DNA of 64,000 nt from Anaeromassilibacillus sp. An200 (GCF_002160025.1 NZ_NFJU01000004.1:62001-126000); one strand, 5' to 3'. Positions 53,810-61,018 are shown, numbered from the stretch's first letter. Translations and numbers: made by a program. Notes: generated by a model from the letters alone, not told the origin.

Positions 53810-54313
53810 TTAGCTCTCATGGGTGATACAGAAAATCTCCTTGTTCAAGTCAAAGTAGATTACCATCAGCTCGTCGGTGATCTCCGGGTTGAAGGACAGA
53901 TCCATAATGAAAACTTGTTGATCCATCTCGTCATCCACCAGACTGCCGAACCGCTTGAGCTTCAAAAAGTCCACCATCTCGGCAAAGGACAGCTTGGATG
54001 GGTCGGTTCCCGGAAAAAGTTCCGCCGCAATATCCGGGCCTACATCGTCCCGGTGGAACTCCATAAAAAATGTCACAACGCTATGGTAGCGGCTGTCCTT
54101 GTCCGCCAGCGCCGCTTTGATGGCGGCTTTGGCCTTCTCCGCCAATTTCTCCGCCTCATCCAGCATTTTTCCCACCGCATCCATGGCAGCAGGATCGCCG
54201 GTCAGTTCTTCCTCTACATCGAAGATAAAGGGTAGTCCCGATTCCTCGGGAAAGTTGAAGATTTCCTCGCCGGGGGTATATGTAAAATCAATGCGTTTAC
54301 AGCTCAGTTTCAT
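53810..54313 (-). CDS. DUF2004 domain-containing protein
   Basis: 167 residues from ATG 54313 (AAGGAGG site). Seen: LSCKRIDFTYTPGEEIFNFP, VTFFMEFHRDDVGPDIAAEL, FPGTDPSKLSFAEMVDFLKL and IMDLSFNPEITDELMVIYFD, matching DUF2004. The family is frequently beside toxins. Starts 13 bases after the DUF2262 gene. Confidence 0.8.
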   Translation of the reverse strand: MKLSCKRIDFTYTPGEEIFNFPEESGLPFIFDVEEELTGDPAAMDAVGKMLDEAEKLAEKAKAAIKAALADKDSRYHSVVTFFMEFHRDDVGPDIAAELFPGTDPSKLSFAEMVDFLKLKRFGSLVDDEMDQQVFIMDLSFNPEITDELMVIYFDLNKEIFCITHES

Positions 54314-54326
54314 AATGTTATCCTCC

Positions 54327-55166
54327 TTACCCCTCAATGTTGGCAGTTTTGAGGCCCTTTTTCAAGGAGCCGTAGACCGTCACCGCATGGTCGGTGAACA
54401 TCTCGTCGCAGTCAAACCAGGCGGTGAAGCAGCCGCCGGAGGTGACGGACAGGCTCGTCAGGCTGATCCGCCGGGCAAGTTCTTCCTCTGTGATGGGGTC
54501 TGTTTCCGGGTCACGGGGATTTTCTTCATCTTGGGAGAGCCAGTTGTTGGCCAGCTCGGTCAGGTTCTTGGCTGCAAGCTCCCGCATGGCTTTGTCCCAG
54601 GTGTCACAGTCGGCCAGCAGCTTCTTGGCGGCACTGCGAGCGCGGGTCCAGGAGAGCTTGCTCTCGGCATTGACTTCCAGAGAAAGGTTCACATCCTTTC
54701 CGCACCACTGGATCTCGCCCTCGAAGGTATCATAGTCCTTGTCCAGTGTCAGTTCCCCCAGCACCTGGTCCTGGATCACCACCGGCTTGTGGTATTCCTC
54801 CAGAACGGCCTGGAGTTCCGGGCAGTCCTCATGGACATTGACTATCTCGGAGATACACCAAGGGCGCACCACCAGATCTTTTGCCCGTTCTTCTTTCATC
54901 CGGCGGATCTTCAGGCGGCAAATCTGCTCCTTGTCAAAGCGTCCCCAGCCCTTTTCGCTGTTGCGTTCCTCCTCGGTGACCGGCCACTCCAGGCGCTCCT
55001 CTTTGGTGCTGACCTTGCCGGTGTCACAGAACACCATACCCAGTGTCACAACGGTCATTTCCCAAAACTTGCCTTTCCAGTTATATCCGCCCCCAATGCA
55101 GCGATTGATCAGCGCGACCACTTCCTGCTCCTCGGGCTCATACATCTCATAGAATTCTTCAAACAT
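54327..55166 (-). CDS. DUF2262 domain-containing protein, copy 1
   Basis: 279 residues. The C-terminal ~150 are DUF2262: VLGELTLDKDYDTFEGEIQW, AESKLSWTRARSAAKKLLAD, ELANNWLSQDEENPRDPETD, PITEEELARRISLTSLSV and TVYGSLKKGLKTANIEG. The N-terminal half (WPVTEEERNSEKGWGRFDKE, ICRLKIRRMKEERAKD) matches the paralogue at 57382, so the whole protein is duplicated within the array. AAAGGAGG precedes the ATG. Confidence 0.85.
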   Translation of the reverse strand: MFEEFYEMYEPEEQEVVALINRCIGGGYNWKGKFWEMTVVTLGMVFCDTGKVSTKEERLEWPVTEEERNSEKGWGRFDKEQICRLKIRRMKEERAKDLVVRPWCISEIVNVHEDCPELQAVLEEYHKPVVIQDQVLGELTLDKDYDTFEGEIQWCGKDVNLSLEVNAESKLSWTRARSAAKKLLADCDTWDKAMRELAAKNLTELANNWLSQDEENPRDPETDPITEEELARRISLTSLSVTSGGCFTAWFDCDEMFTDHAVTVYGSLKKGLKTANIEG

Positions 55167-55180
55167 CTGTGCAGCCTCCT

Positions 55181-55771
55181 TTACAGCAGTTCCAGCACTG
55201 CGGCAGCAGGCTGGGCAAACTCTGCCGGGACTTGCTCCAATACATCCTGGTAGGCTTTCACCGCCTGCCAGGAGTAGTAATAGAAGCTGTAGAACAGGTC
55301 ATCGGGGAAGACCTCGTCCTCTTCGTAGCGCATCTCATCTTCTTCCTCGTCGTATTCCTCCGACCATAGGTATTCTTCCTTCAGCAGATCGGAGAAAAGC
55401 GGCAGCGGCTCGGCGTGTTCCATCTCATCCCCATCGTGGAAGCACTGGAGGATGCAGGAGAAGAAGTCCAGCAGTTCCCCGGCCAGGAAATGGGCTACGG
55501 GGTTCTGCCCGCTGTCTGCGAGGGCCTTCTCTAAAATCCGGCACATGAACACCATGCCAAAGGGGGTAGCGTGCCACAGAGTACTCTGGTGCTCCATGTT
55601 GGTGGTGAGCTCGTAGAGGGACTCTTTGACGGACGCCAAATCACGCATCTGTTCCAGCACTGTCAGGTGTGCGGGAAAATCCGTCCCCCGGCCATAGGCG
55701 GTGGTGAGCCGGTGCCACGGAACATCCGTGACCCTGAGATGAGTGATGTAGGTTCTGTTTTCTTGTGTCAT
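55181..55771 (-). CDS. uncharacterised helical protein of the immunity array
   Basis: 196 residues. VPWHRLTTAYGRGTDFPAHL, SLYELTTNMEHQSTLWHATP and FGMVFMCRILEKAL form HEAT-like helices, followed by a very acidic linker (Glu/Asp-rich around 130-150) and an aromatic YSFYYYSWQAVKAYQD. I recall the PWHRL..AYGRxTDFP block as a recurrent immunity-type family without a name. GGAGGGCG precedes the ATG. Confidence 0.58.
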   Translation of the reverse strand: MTQENRTYITHLRVTDVPWHRLTTAYGRGTDFPAHLTVLEQMRDLASVKESLYELTTNMEHQSTLWHATPFGMVFMCRILEKALADSGQNPVAHFLAGELLDFFSCILQCFHDGDEMEHAEPLPLFSDLLKEEYLWSEEYDEEEDEMRYEEDEVFPDDLFYSFYYYSWQAVKAYQDVLEQVPAEFAQPAAAVLELL

Positions 55772-55784
55772 GTTGTCGCCCTCC

Positions 55785-56405
55785 TTATCCCGTGATTTGG
55801 CTGCGGGACTCTTTCTCCAGCGCGGTGTACCACCGTTTCAGCATGGATTCCAGACTGGTTTTCCCGCCGCGGTCTGTAAAAACAAGGAACTTTTGCAGCA
55901 GTCTGGGGAACAGAACTTTGCCCGCCTCTGTCAAGTCCTGGTTGAGATAGACCATCCGAATGATCCGGCTCCGCCGGTCCAGAGGATTCTTTTTCAGCAG
56001 TTCCTTTTCAAAGCAGAAGCGCAGAAACACCACATTCTCATCGTAAAAGTCCTCCACCACAGCCGCGCCAATGCTGGTGTAGGTGATGTCGTACACCAAA
56101 CGGCTCCAGTCAAATTTCTCGGCATAGAGCAGTTTCAGCGCCTTTGCCCAGTGTTCCTCCGGGATCACCAGCATCCTGTGCTGGGCGGTGCTGGAGTAAC
56201 CGCGGTAGACGGGTTCCGGCTGCCCCAGCAGTTCACTCACACTGTCGGCGTAGACGAAGCACAGCTCCTCATCGAACAGGCCGCCGATGAAGTTGCCATT
56301 GCAGTACAGCATGAAGTTTTTGGACTTGGCGGGAGAAAAAGAGAGGTTATATTCCTGCGAGTCCAGGCTTTTATGTACCTTGTTCAGAAAGTCTATTGAT
56401 GTCAT
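55785..56405 (-). CDS. uncharacterised 206-residue protein, possibly two domains
   Basis: From ATG 56405, 7 bases after GAGGAG. The N-terminal half (FMLYCNGNFIGGLFDEELCF, MLVIPEEHWAKALKLLYAE) looks like a TfoX-N/YjbR-type small alpha/beta fold. The C-terminal half (ENVVFLRFCFEKELLKKN, RRSRIIRMVYLNQDLTEAGK, FLVFTDRGGKTSLESMLKRW) is a second, unnamed module. Fusion of two small immunity domains is one reading. Confidence 0.5.
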   Translation of the reverse strand: MTSIDFLNKVHKSLDSQEYNLSFSPAKSKNFMLYCNGNFIGGLFDEELCFVYADSVSELLGQPEPVYRGYSSTAQHRMLVIPEEHWAKALKLLYAEKFDWSRLVYDITYTSIGAAVVEDFYDENVVFLRFCFEKELLKKNPLDRRSRIIRMVYLNQDLTEAGKVLFPRLLQKFLVFTDRGGKTSLESMLKRWYTALEKESRSQITG

Positions 56406-56409
56406 GGCT

Positions 56410-56460
56410 TTACTCCTCAAACTCGCCCTCGATCATCCCATTCAGATACCGATCGGGGTC
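56410..56460 (-). pseudogene. C-terminal coding fragment
   Basis: A 17-codon open stretch (LDPDRYLNGMIEGEFEE then stop) lies between the HAD gene and the next array gene, in a frame with no start. It looks like the last codons of a lost array member, replaced when the HAD hydrolase gene was inserted. Confidence 0.35.
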
Positions 56461-57209
56461 TAAACGGAAGACTCATGTTTTAATTTCTCTAACAAATTTA
56501 TCATTTCATTCCATGCGTGAATATGCAGATGTTCACACTGCGGTATGCGTTCCTTGCTGCGGTCTTTGTAGTCCTTCTCTGTGTCATTATCGTACCAAAT
56601 GGGGAAAACACCAACCTGCGACGCGGCTTCAACGTCCGCCTGCGGATTGTCGCCGCAATACCAGATCTCACCGGGAGCAACACTGGCTTTCCGGACAGCA
56701 ATATCAAAAAGAATCCGATTGGGTTTTCTCATAAAATAGTCGCTTGAAGTCATAACAAACTCAAATTGATTGTTTGGCAACAATCTGCTGAGTCTTTCCG
56801 TCAAGGCGGCTCCCGACCACAAAAGATTGCTGATAACAGCGCTTCTTATGCCGTGTTGATTGAGGAAATCGAGCATAGTATCAGCATCCGGCATTATAGC
56901 GCCCATAGAAGCGCCGTTCCAAAAAATAATCTCCATTTCGAGCGGCGTCAGAGAAAACTCCATTCCAAGATATTCGTACAGCACTTTATTGCCAACCTGA
57001 CCGGAAATCTCATAGCCTAACTTACGAACGCATTCGATCTGTTTTTCAAAAATCAGTTCTGCTGCTTTTCTGACTTCGTCAAGAGTGCAGTGATTTGGAT
57101 TCCTAGTAACATATTTCAAAAGCTCCTCATTTCCTCTGACAGGATTCCAGTCAGACTCATACAAAAGGGTATGTCCGTAATCAAACAGTATCATTTTAGG
57201 ATATTTCAT
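56460..57209 (-). CDS. HAD family hydrolase
   Basis: 249 residues. Motif I is LFDYGHTLLYE, where the usual second Asp is Gly-His, motif II is AVISNLLWSG, motif III Lys is in FMRKPNRILF and motif IV is WYCGDNPQADVEAA, with an alpha-helical cap between. Presumably a phosphatase, although the second Asp of DxD is replaced by His-containing YGH, which may reduce phosphatase activity. Lower GC than its neighbours and unlike an immunity protein; it appears inserted into the array. Confidence 0.85.
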   Translation of the reverse strand: MKYPKMILFDYGHTLLYESDWNPVRGNEELLKYVTRNPNHCTLDEVRKAAELIFEKQIECVRKLGYEISGQVGNKVLYEYLGMEFSLTPLEMEIIFWNGASMGAIMPDADTMLDFLNQHGIRSAVISNLLWSGAALTERLSRLLPNNQFEFVMTSSDYFMRKPNRILFDIAVRKASVAPGEIWYCGDNPQADVEAASQVGVFPIWYDNDTEKDYKDRSKERIPQCEHLHIHAWNEMINLLEKLKHESSV

Positions 57210-57363
57210 TGAGACGCTCCCTTTTTCGAATTCTTTTCCCTAGGGTTCTCAAACCACGCCAGTTCCAGTTCATGATTGCCCCAATCAGCAGGACAGCGCC
57301 GATGATCAGGGTTACCCAGTTCCAATGCTCCTGTAAAAAGGCCGTGATCTGCTCACCGTTCAT
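57196..57363 (-). CDS. single-helix small membrane protein (55 residues, Imm17-like candidate)
   Basis: MNGEQITAFLQEHWNWVTLI then IGAVLLIGAIMNWNW, followed by a basic tail (RGLRTLGKRIRKRERLNEIS). GAGGAGG lies 7 bases before the ATG, and it overlaps the HAD start by 14 bases. Its helix resembles that of the 77-residue protein at 25359, so each immunity operon encodes one of these. Membrane immunity proteins usually guard against pore-forming or cell-wall toxins. Confidence 0.6.
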   Translation of the reverse strand: MNGEQITAFLQEHWNWVTLIIGAVLLIGAIMNWNWRGLRTLGKRIRKRERLNEIS

Positions 57364-57381
57364 TTAATTTTCCTCCTCGCC

Positions 57382-58224
57382 TCATCCCTGTATATCAGCG
57401 TCAACGGGGCCTTTTTTCAGCGTTCCATCTACAGCGATCACATGGCCCCAGAACATATCGTCGTCCTCATACCAAGCGGTAAACCGGCCACCTGGAGATA
57501 CTGTAAACTCGGTGAGCAGGATGCGCCGGGCAAATTCATCCTCGGTGATGGGGTCTTTCTCCGAATCTCGGTCGGTCTGGTCATTGTCTGCCAGCCATTC
57601 GTTGGCCAGAGGGGTGAGCTTTTGGGCAGCCATCGCCCGCAAGGATTTATCCCAGGATTCCTGATCTGCCACCAATTTCTTCATCACATTGGTGACACGG
57701 ATCCAGGACGCTTTCTTTTCAAGCTCCACATCCAACGAGATCCGGACTTCTTTTCCCATCCACTTACAGATTCCATCGAATGTGCTCATCTCACGATCCA
57801 GTGTGAGGATCCCCAGCACCTCGTCCTCCAGAAGAATCGGCTTTGTGTACTCCGCCCAGATTTCCTCCAGGGCTGGACAAGGTACACCTTCCTCCAGCAC
57901 CTCCGTGACATACCACTGAGGTTCGCTGAGAGGCTCACCTTTCCAGATGCGGGCTTTGATCCGGTAGACCTGGCCCTTAGCAAACCGTTTGGAATAGTTA
58001 CCGGCTTCCCGTTCCTTGTCCGTCAGAGGCCAGTTCAGGCAGCATCGGTCGGAGATCACCTGTCCGGTCTGGACATTCGCCATAGCGAGAGCATAGGTAT
58101 GCGCTGTCCAGAAAGTATCCAGAAAGGTTTTGTCCGCGCTGGTGCCGCTCTGGATCAGTACCAGTTTTTCTTCATCTTCCAAGGTGTACAGGGCAATAAA
58201 ATCCTTGACCGTTCTCTTTTTCAT
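57382..58224 (-). CDS. DUF2262 domain-containing protein, copy 2
   Basis: 280 residues from ATG 58224 (AAGGAG, 5 bases). DUF2262 blocks: VLGILTLDREMSTFDGICKW, KKASWIRVTNVMKKLVADQE, PLANEWLADNDQTDRDSEKD, PITEDEFARRILLTEF and DGTLKKGPVDADIQG. About half identical by eye to the protein at 54327 over its whole length. It is the first structural gene after the second leader (promoter at 58588-58596), hence the promoter-proximal gene of the large array. Confidence 0.88.
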   Translation of the reverse strand: MKKRTVKDFIALYTLEDEEKLVLIQSGTSADKTFLDTFWTAHTYALAMANVQTGQVISDRCCLNWPLTDKEREAGNYSKRFAKGQVYRIKARIWKGEPLSEPQWYVTEVLEEGVPCPALEEIWAEYTKPILLEDEVLGILTLDREMSTFDGICKWMGKEVRISLDVELEKKASWIRVTNVMKKLVADQESWDKSLRAMAAQKLTPLANEWLADNDQTDRDSEKDPITEDEFARRILLTEFTVSPGGRFTAWYEDDDMFWGHVIAVDGTLKKGPVDADIQG

Positions 58225-58365
58225 GGCGTTCTCCTTGTACAAACATCCGATTTCTGCTTCAGTTCCTTTACCATAGAGGGGCGAATCCGGAAAAGCAAGA
58301 ATATGTGTGGATTAGGTAATAGCAGCTATTCAAACTGTCATCCTTTGGCAAACTTATAAAAGATA

Positions 58366-58415
58366 GAAAAACGCCCTGCGGCACCCTGTCACTTGGACAG
58401 GCTGACGCAGGGCGT
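58366..58415 (-). terminator. attenuator-like terminator hairpin ahead of the large array
   Basis: ACGCCCTGCG and CGCAGGGCGT form a 10-bp stem followed by TTTTT on the minus strand, the same structure as at 28268-28315. The gap from here to ATG 58224 is about 140 bases with no further feature. Confidence 0.75.
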
Positions 58416-58532
58416 GAAAAGGCAGCGGAAAAAGAAACCACATTCGTTCGCCGATGTGGTTTTCTCCGCAGACAAAATTATTTTCTTATCGTTTGACAAT
58501 ACAGCCTGCGGCTGTTCTGATGCCGATCCCAT
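58389..58532 (-). CDS. leader ORF of immunity operon A (47 codons)
   Basis: ATG 58532 with GAAGGAG 7 bases upstream. The peptide begins MGSASEQPQAV, matching the leader ORF at 28432; the rest (for example IILSAEKTTSANE) is only partly similar because of a one-base shift. The stop lies inside the terminator-like hairpin, so a translating ribosome would cover the left arm and could prevent its folding. Confidence 0.55.
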   Translation of the reverse strand: MGSASEQPQAVLSNDKKIILSAEKTTSANECGFFFRCLFTPCVSLSK

Positions 58533-58587
58533 CCATAAACTCCTTCATCAACAAAATGTCGATCTGGTATCGTCCGCTTTGCGTTAC

Positions 58588-58596
58588 ATTATAACA
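58588..58596 (-). promoter_or_regulatory. extended -10 promoter of the large immunity array
   Basis: Minus strand TGTTATAAT, a perfect TGnTATAAT, with the shared CCAAATAAAC box upstream and the shared GTAACGC start region downstream. Confidence 0.75.
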
Positions 58597-58666
58597 TATT
58601 CACTCGTTTATTTGGGAACAATTTTTTATATTTTACTGGGTCTTTCTATTTTTTGCTATACAGTAT

Positions 58667-59125
58667 TCACATTCTCCACACCACCCGCACCTCTTTTCCT
58701 TTTGCATACCGGACCGTCGCCGCCGTTCCTCCTGTACTCCTTCCGTCGTAGACGGCAATCACTCGCTGAGACTGGTCCACCATGTAGCAATTGCGGCGCA
58801 TATAGCAGCCTTTAAAATAGGCATCGGCGTGAATTTTCACAACATCGCAGCACCGGATGAGCCTTTGAAAGGTTTTATCCGGTGTTTTCATACGTCCAGG
58901 GTAAGGAATGGCCGCTTCGAGGGTGATTGGGTAGTTCGCTTTCAGCTCATTCACAATCTCCGCGAAAAGCAGATCTGCGCCAGCGGCAAATCCGCTGATG
59001 AAGTGGGTGTAGCCATCCTCAATAGCCATCAAAATTTCCCTGCGCAGCAATTCGTCAATTTTGGCCTTCTGTTCCTCTGAAAGATCCCGGTGTCCAGTGA
59101 CACAGCACGTTTTAATTTTTTCCAT
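58667..59125 (-). CDS. SLOG family (DUF1273/YpsA-like) protein
   Basis: 152 residues with a Rossmann-like SLOG fold: TCCVTGHRDLSEEQKAKIDE, GYTHFISGFAAGADLLFAEI, NCYMVDQSQRVIAVYDGRST and GGTAATVRYAKGKEV. SLOG domains are proposed to sense or process nucleotide-derived ligands, sometimes in defence systems. The start is 28 bases from a 45-bp palindrome shared with the divergent XRE gene, so the regulator probably controls it. It lies immediately upstream of the array leader. Confidence 0.85.
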   Translation of the reverse strand: MEKIKTCCVTGHRDLSEEQKAKIDELLRREILMAIEDGYTHFISGFAAGADLLFAEIVNELKANYPITLEAAIPYPGRMKTPDKTFQRLIRCCDVVKIHADAYFKGCYMRRNCYMVDQSQRVIAVYDGRSTGGTAATVRYAKGKEVRVVWRM

Positions 59126-59152
59126 GTGTATCCCTCCATCTTCATCTCAAAT

Positions 59153-59197
59153 AAGATTAACCCTTTTGAGTTATTTTAACTCAAAAGGGTTAATCTT
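59153..59197. promoter_or_regulatory. 45-bp perfect palindromic operator between SLOG and XRE genes
   Basis: Two 21-bp arms (AAGATTAACCCTTTTGAGTTA and its exact complement) flank TTT. TTGAGT (59166-59171) and TTAATC (59190-59195), 18 bases apart, form a candidate plus-strand promoter wholly inside the palindrome, so a bound dimer would shut it off. The minus-strand gene starts 27 bases away. Confidence 0.8.
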
Positions 59198-59243
59198 TTC
59201 AAGATGACATGGGTATCATCAGAATAGAATCGAGGTGATATCC

Positions 59244-59486
59244 ATGGACATTGGCGAAGCAGTAAAAGAGCGCATTCTAGAGCTCTGTCGGGAAAAGAAT
59301 TTATCGGTGAACAAACTTAGTAATATGAGCGGCGTGACTCAATCCACGGTGAACAATATTGTCAGCGGCCGCAACCACAGCGCTACGATCTCTACCATTA
59401 AAAAGCTATGTGATGGAATGGGTATCACTATAGAAGAATTTTTTAATTCAGAGTTGTTCCGTGGATTGGAGCAAGAAATCAAATAA
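59244..59486 (+). CDS. XRE family HTH transcriptional regulator
   Basis: 80 residues from ATG 59244 (GAGGTGAT site). A single HTH_3 domain: VKERILELCREKNLSVNKLS, MSGVTQSTVNNIVSGRNHSA, ISTIKKLCDGMGITIEEFF. Nothing else is attached. With the palindrome upstream it is a typical autoregulated repressor of a mobile or accessory module; the divergent SLOG gene is the only plausible partner. Confidence 0.93.
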   Translation: MDIGEAVKERILELCREKNLSVNKLSNMSGVTQSTVNNIVSGRNHSATISTIKKLCDGMGITIEEFFNSELFRGLEQEIK

Positions 59487-59489
59487 CGC

Positions 59490-59526
59490 AAAAAAGCCGT
59501 GAAATCAGCGATTTCACGGCTTTTTG
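59490..59526. terminator. strong terminator after the XRE gene
   Basis: A 16-bp perfect stem (AAAAAGCCGTGAAATC / GATTTCACGGCTTTTT) with a 3-base loop. The A/T ends make it bidirectional, closing off the remnant cluster to the right. The following gap to 59690 holds only a small AGCCTGGA/TCCAGGCT hairpin at 59592-59619. Confidence 0.9.
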
Positions 59527-59690
59527 ATATCTCATTGTTACAAAACAGATGCTCGATAAAACGCGGGCAGCAAAACAAAAAGAAAAAGCCAAGCCTGGAA
59601 CGCGAACTGCGTCCAGGCTCAGCCTGGAACATCGCAACACTATAGATGCCACGGCCTTCGCCCGTTCGCAAGCGTCCTGCCTATTATTTT

Positions 59691-60035
59691 TTACTCCATA
59701 GGAGATAGTTTTCCGCTATGAGCCTCCAGAGCTTCGATGCGGTGATCCTGTATCAAGATTTCCATCTGGCTGATGGCGATGGCATTGAGCTTTGCCAGCC
59801 GCTCGGCCTGATGCCTAAACGCATCGAATTCGACACGGTTAAAAGACGGGTTGTATAGAGATTCCCAAACACCCAGGAACTCAATCGTATTCCGGTTCCG
59901 CAGCCAGTTTTGGATAATGTAGCGAGGATTGTCGCTGTCCTTCAGCTTGGCGATGTCAGTCAAGCTGATAAAGTCATCTCGCTCGGAATTCCATTGTGCA
60001 CTAATTTCCGCTCCCTTGACAACCAGCTTGTCCGC
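59691..60035 (-). pseudogene. KilA-N domain protein, internally deleted and without a start
   Basis: The frame is open from about 60035 with KLVVKGAEIS, DDFISLTDIAKLKDSDNP, RYIIQNWLRNRNTIEFLG and NPSFNRVEFDAFRHQ, the first part of a KilA-N domain, then jumps to ERLAKLNAIAISQMEILI, a typical C-terminus of these proteins. About 150 residues of the middle are gone in frame. No ATG or GTG start exists upstream before a TAA. The 5' end overlaps the phosphatase gene by ~35 bases. Confidence 0.72.
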
Positions 60036-60501
60036 TCGTCCGAACCTCTTTGCTAATTATTTTTTGGAGCAATCCCCGGCAGCCTTCCTCCACATCCCGC
60101 CAGGTCGTGTCGAAATCGTCGGTGTACCACGGATCGGCCACCTCTCCGGGACGGTTGGTAAAGTCCATCAGCAGGTGCATTTTGTCGGCAAAGTCGCCGC
60201 CGCAGATCCGGTACATATTCCGCAGGTTGGCATGATCCATTCCAATCAGGAGATCGTATTTCTCGTAGTCGCTGTTCAGGAGCTGCCGGGCTCGCTTGCC
60301 GGAACAGTCGATGCCATGCTCGGACAGCTTGCGGCGAGCTGGCGGATACACCGGATTGCCGATCTCCTCGGTGCTGGTGGCTGCTGACTCGATCTGAATG
60401 CTCTGCTCCAGACCGGCCTTCTTTACCAGATCCTTCATAATAAACTCGGCCATCGGGCTTCTGCAAATGTTGCCGTGGCAGAGGAAAAGTATCTTGATCA
60501 T
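60001..60501 (-). CDS. low-molecular-weight protein tyrosine phosphatase
   Basis: 166 residues from ATG 60501. The P-loop CHGNICRSP (Cys nucleophile, Arg) is near residue 10 and the general-acid Asp is in EVADPWYTDDFDTTW. Removes phosphate from tyrosine or, as ArsC-like relatives, arsenate. The last ~15 residues (EVRTSGQAGCQGSGN) look foreign, produced by fusion to the KilA-N remnant. The longer reading from 60642 would overlap the DUF1016 gene further and has no support. Confidence 0.88.
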   Translation of the reverse strand: MIKILFLCHGNICRSPMAEFIMKDLVKKAGLEQSIQIESAATSTEEIGNPVYPPARRKLSEHGIDCSGKRARQLLNSDYEKYDLLIGMDHANLRNMYRICGGDFADKMHLLMDFTNRPGEVADPWYTDDFDTTWRDVEEGCRGLLQKIISKEVRTSGQAGCQGSGN

Positions 60502-60982
60502 GCGATGAACACTCCAAATTACTGTTTTCCAATTCAGTATAGCACGGAACCTCAGATTCGTCGAGTTGGATTTCCAGATGGGCGTCAGAATCGATTTTTC
60601 TCTGGAGTTCTGCCTTTGACCAGCCGAAACGACCAGCGGCACGAAGATACCAGCGTCGCTCCTCCGGCTCCATGTCTGCTTCCAGGATGACTACATTCTG
60701 TGTCCAGCTGATCTCCATGGCCAGCGTCAGTAATTCGGGGGCGTCCTCATACATCCGATAGAACGCCCGCATCCGGCGGAGGTTCCGTGGGGAGAAGCCG
60801 GAAGCATCGGGGAAACGGCTGTGCAGGTGTTCGGCTGCGGCCACTGCCGCGCCTTTCTCCGGCCGGGAACAGACGATGCGGCCCAGTTCGCAGCAGAGTT
60901 TCATCTGGGGCAGCTCAGCGTTCAGCGCGGCGTCCAGGGCTACAAACATGGCGGAATAATCGATATTTTTGCGGATGTTCAT
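60053..60982 (-). CDS. DUF1016 N-terminal domain protein, 3' end disrupted
   Basis: The first ~150 residues are a DUF1016-N domain: NIDYSAMFVALDAALNAELP, ELGRIVCSRPEKGAAVAAAE, FPDASGFSPRNLRRMRAFYR and GRFGWSKAELQRKI. After AHLEIQLDES the frame runs, with low-complexity basic residues, over ~450 bases of the phosphatase gene in another frame, so the native end and the C-terminal nuclease-like part are lost. DUF1016 proteins (YhcG-like) are PD-(D/E)XK-related. The gene is probably a remnant; GGAGAAGCC precedes the ATG. Confidence 0.65.
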   Translation of the reverse strand: MNIRKNIDYSAMFVALDAALNAELPQMKLCCELGRIVCSRPEKGAAVAAAEHLHSRFPDASGFSPRNLRRMRAFYRMYEDAPELLTLAMEISWTQNVVILEADMEPEERRWYLRAAGRFGWSKAELQRKIDSDAHLEIQLDESEVPCYTELENSNLECSSHDQDTFPLPRQHLQKPDGRVYYEGSGKEGRSGAEHSDRVSSHQHRGDRQSGVSASSPQAVRAWHRLFRQASPAAPEQRLREIRSPDWNGSCQPAEYVPDLRRRLCRQNAPADGLYQPSRRGGRSVVHRRFRHDLAGCGGRLPGIAPKNN

Positions 60983-61018
60983 GGCTTCTCCTTTCCGGCA
61001 GAACCTGCCTTATTTAGA

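Larger units (their letters stand above)
58367..58640 (-). repeat. conserved immunity-operon leader, copy 2
   Basis: Direct repeat of 28268-28540, about 30.1 kb away, same orientation. Both copies run from the U-run of the hairpin to a TTTTACTG block upstream of the promoter. Similarity ends there on both sides, so the repeat is exactly the regulatory module, not part of a larger duplication. Confidence 0.85.
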
